Origin: Thamnaconus septentrionalis
Lineage: Eukaryota; Chordata; Actinopteri; Tetraodontiformes; Monacanthidae
NCBI GenBank assembly: GCA_009823395.1
Contig: CM020516.1
Span: 7,226,001 to 7,290,000 of the forward strand
Length of the DNA: 64,000 bases
Direction: 5' to 3'
Made by a program: the position numbers and the translations under genes. The notes under the pieces are model-generated. The model had not been told where the DNA came from, did not search any database, and saw only the letters and a list, made by a program, of their open reading frames with translations. The stretch's first letter is position 1. Every line of letters starts with the position of its first letter. Shown piece after piece: positions 55,969 through 64,000 of the stretch.

Positions 55969-55974
55969 TTTATT
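55969..55974 (-). terminator. Candidate polyadenylation signal, map3k21
   Basis: Minus-strand AATAAA (context TTTGAATAAAGTGGAA) about 2.6 kb after the map3k21 stop. No stronger signal was noticed between them. Confidence 0.4.
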
Positions 55975-57475
55975 CAAAATGTAGATAAACTTGATCCATG
56001 GCGTGTGAAACAACCAATACTGTAAGAAAGACACAATAAAACGCTCACTGGAACAGTGGTATTCAAAGCTAAAAATCTGACACGTTGAGCGCAGCAGAAA
56101 TGTTCACAACAAGACGTGTGTGTGTTAGTGTTCCGATCGGAGAGCGACGGCTCTTTCAAAGCAGCGGATTTGAAGTCAAGAGCAGCAGGAGCTGATTTAA
56201 CAGTTTGGGTCCTGAAGGCGTCGAGGCCTCCGTGCTCACCATCACTTCATTTTGGTCCCGCAGGAAGCGGCCCAAACGGGGAAAACTACAGTCTGGCAAA
56301 TGTTCCTGTTGTCTGGAATGTTTATTCGTTTGTGGCGTCGGCAGTAGAAAAAAAAACAAAAAAACATCTTAACCCACATTTTTGCAGGGAGTACCGTAAA
56401 ACTGTAAAACATCTTTCAGGGAATGCATAACAGCAGTGCATTTTAATATTTGAAGATAACCTTTAACTCATTGACAAAGGTAGATTCAGTGATGTCTTGG
56501 CTTACAGACACACATACACAGACACACACAGATAGTTGCAGCTCTCGTACGGAAGGCAGTGAACTTGTTAAGTTCTCTGATGACGCATCACGAGTCATCG
56601 TTCAGAGTTTGACTGGCAGTTGACCTTAATGTGTCGAAAACACCCATCTTGTTGTATTTTGAAAAAAAAAAAAAAAGTGAACAACCAAAATCAAGACTAA
56701 TAATTTTGTGTGGTAATGTATTTTTTTTTGTTGATGCTATTGCTTGTTGTATTTACCATATTTGTGAATGTGTTTTATTTATCTACCTAATGTTCACCAC
56801 TAGTGTGCCAGTGAGAATCAATGCCTGTTACCGACTGTCTTTGGTATGGACCTGTTTTCTCTGCTTCCTGGTATTTAGTCCTGCTAATTGCTGCTAAACT
56901 GAATTGCCCCTTGAGAATAAATTAAGCCTGATTGTGGCTGACTGACTGCACCTTGAAACATCTTGATTGTGTGAACCATGTCGACCAGTCAGTGTGGCGT
57001 GGGGTGTCACTAAACCATACTTCACATTCTAAAATCATTGCCAGGACGCCACAGCGACACAGAACTCGTGGAGTCACACTTGTATTTACACCACGTAGGA
57101 ATTTATCTGCTCTCAGCAAGCCCTTGTTTTTTTTGTTTTGTTTTTTCAAAAAGCCTCTAAAAAAAGTCTGACAAATAAGACACTACCACAAGAGAAAAGG
57201 TTGAGAGAATCATCAAGTACACGTCTCCATCTAAAAGGCTTAAATAAGGAACTGTACCGGTTCTGAAGTCGTTTTTAAAGTCAAATCACATTCAACCAAC
57301 AAAGGTGATGTTGTTTTCTGCCGAGCTGTTGAAATCAAACTCGATCGATCAAGAAAGACGAGACATTTGCTCGCACAAATGACATCATATTGTGCCTGAC
57401 AATAAAAAAAAATAACCATGACACAAACGCATCGAACGACTGCACTGTGTCACGTTACAGCAAAGGTCATTTGTA

Positions 57476-57536
<61 letters not shown>

Positions 57537-58601
57537 TATATATGAAACAAAGTTTAAGAAAATAATTCTTATGACCACTAGGGGGGGCACCGTGTACACC
57601 TTCCAGGGTTTCAATCATTTTGTTATTTCATCCGGGGCAGGCTGAGATGACAGTTCCCCCAGCTCTGCAGCAGACACATTTTTCGTAGATACTTAAAAAT
57701 GTACACATCACATAACAATATTTTAGCAGCCATCAATTTTTAAGTGAGTTTTGCTTCATAATTTTTTTTTTTTTCCTCGTGATTTTGTATTTTGCATTTC
57801 TAGAGTCCACAGGGAAGAAAAGTCCCTTCTTATTGGACCCGATATGTAACCTACCCGTCATAAACAAACTACTACTGCAGCGTCGCGTGAAACAGCGTGT
57901 GTTCATTACAAAACAACTGCCAGCGCCAAGGCAGCCAAGAAATAGAAAGAAATATTTACAGGCAAAGGCATCGTAGTTTTTGTTCAACATTTTAAGGGTG
58001 AAGGCATGCACGATTCTTCTCAAGTCAAAATAGGGGGTGTGGGGTGGGGGAGGGGTGTCTATCAGGGTGATCGCACGACTTTTGAACTGACATGGAATGT
58101 ACTTCCTGCTGGTTACTGAGGGTAAGACTGAGTCACTTCAAATTAAATTACCTATAAAAATATATATATAAATAAAAAGGTGAAGGTATTATGTTGACAT
58201 AAAAAGCTGCAGCAGCGGTCAACGTTTAGCTGCACCAACAGGAGGAGAAGGGGTTTGGGGAGGTCGGGGTGGGGGTGGGGTTACTGGGTTGGTGGTGGAG
58301 CACCGGAGGAGATGAGGTGGATCCAGCTGCAGATTGTTCTGAGCGAGACGAAGGTGCAAGTATCGAGGATCCTCCACGACGCACAACATCTTCTGACGTC
58401 CAACACTGACCACCATCTAAGTTCTAGAGCTACAGACAAAACTGGGTTCTATAGTTTGAGAACTTTTTTTTTTTTGTTTTTGTTTTTAAAAGTAGGAAGA
58501 AGAGGCAGCCTGGTTCGAAACCCTCCAGGAGTTTGAGGCCCAAAAATTTCTGCCTTTTCTTTTTGTTTCTGCGAAGAGGCCGGGGCCCGAGCTCTTTGCC
58601 C
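55975..58601 (-). other. Probable map3k21 3' untranslated region
   Basis: Sequence between the stop at 58,602 and the AATAAA at 55,969. It has no coding structure and includes a CT/CA microsatellite at 57,474-57,534. The extent is inferred. Confidence 0.45.
57474..57534. repeat. (CT)n-(CA)n compound microsatellite
   Basis: CT for about 20 bp, then CA for about 40 bp. Confidence 0.95.

Positions 58602-64000
<5,399 letters not shown>

Overview
The window is vertebrate nuclear DNA, almost certainly a ray-finned fish. Evidence: intron-split genes with GT-AG (and a few GC-AG) introns, very long CA/TG, GA/CT and AT microsatellites, many short non-autonomous DNA transposons (hAT-like elements and MITEs), and five genes whose proteins match vertebrate families. 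Exon coordinates below were read by eye from splice signals, reading-phase continuity and protein similarity; no aligner was available.

Layout. 1-14.5 kb is non-coding: microsatellites, MITE and hAT-type copies, and a telomere-like patch near 8.26 kb. 14.5-15.5 kb is a GC-rich promoter/5'UTR with a uORF. 15,481-30,406 (+) is a Spred-family gene (spred2-like): six coding exons, an 8.7 kb first intron, and a 3'UTR to about 32.9 kb. 32.9-36.65 kb is non-coding and repeat-rich. 38,072-45,227 (-) is actr2, encoding ARP2: nine exons and exactly 394 aa, tail-to-tail with spred2. 47,130-49,151 (-) is an aftiphilin/CLBA1-family gene with an unresolved 5' end and two apparent +1 frameshifts. 52,680-54,931 (-) is a four-exon gene joining an N-terminal THAP domain to C2H2 zinc fingers. 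58,602-64,000 (-) is the 3' part of map3k21 (MLK4); its SH3 and kinase exons lie beyond the right edge.

The convergent spred2-actr2 pair matches the human 2p14 arrangement, where AFTPH also lies nearby. The gene products are mostly independent: a Ras/ERK inhibitor, an actin nucleator subunit, a clathrin accessory protein, a DNA-binding protein and a JNK-pathway kinase.

Most worth checking: the THAP-C2H2 fusion with a duplicated three-finger block; a 60-bp TG tract against the 3' splice site of a 134-bp spred intron; three single-base frame disruptions, all in G/C-homopolymer or purine tracts, which look like consensus errors; three GC-AG introns; a hAT element with perfect 8-bp target duplications; and a MITE family with five copies.
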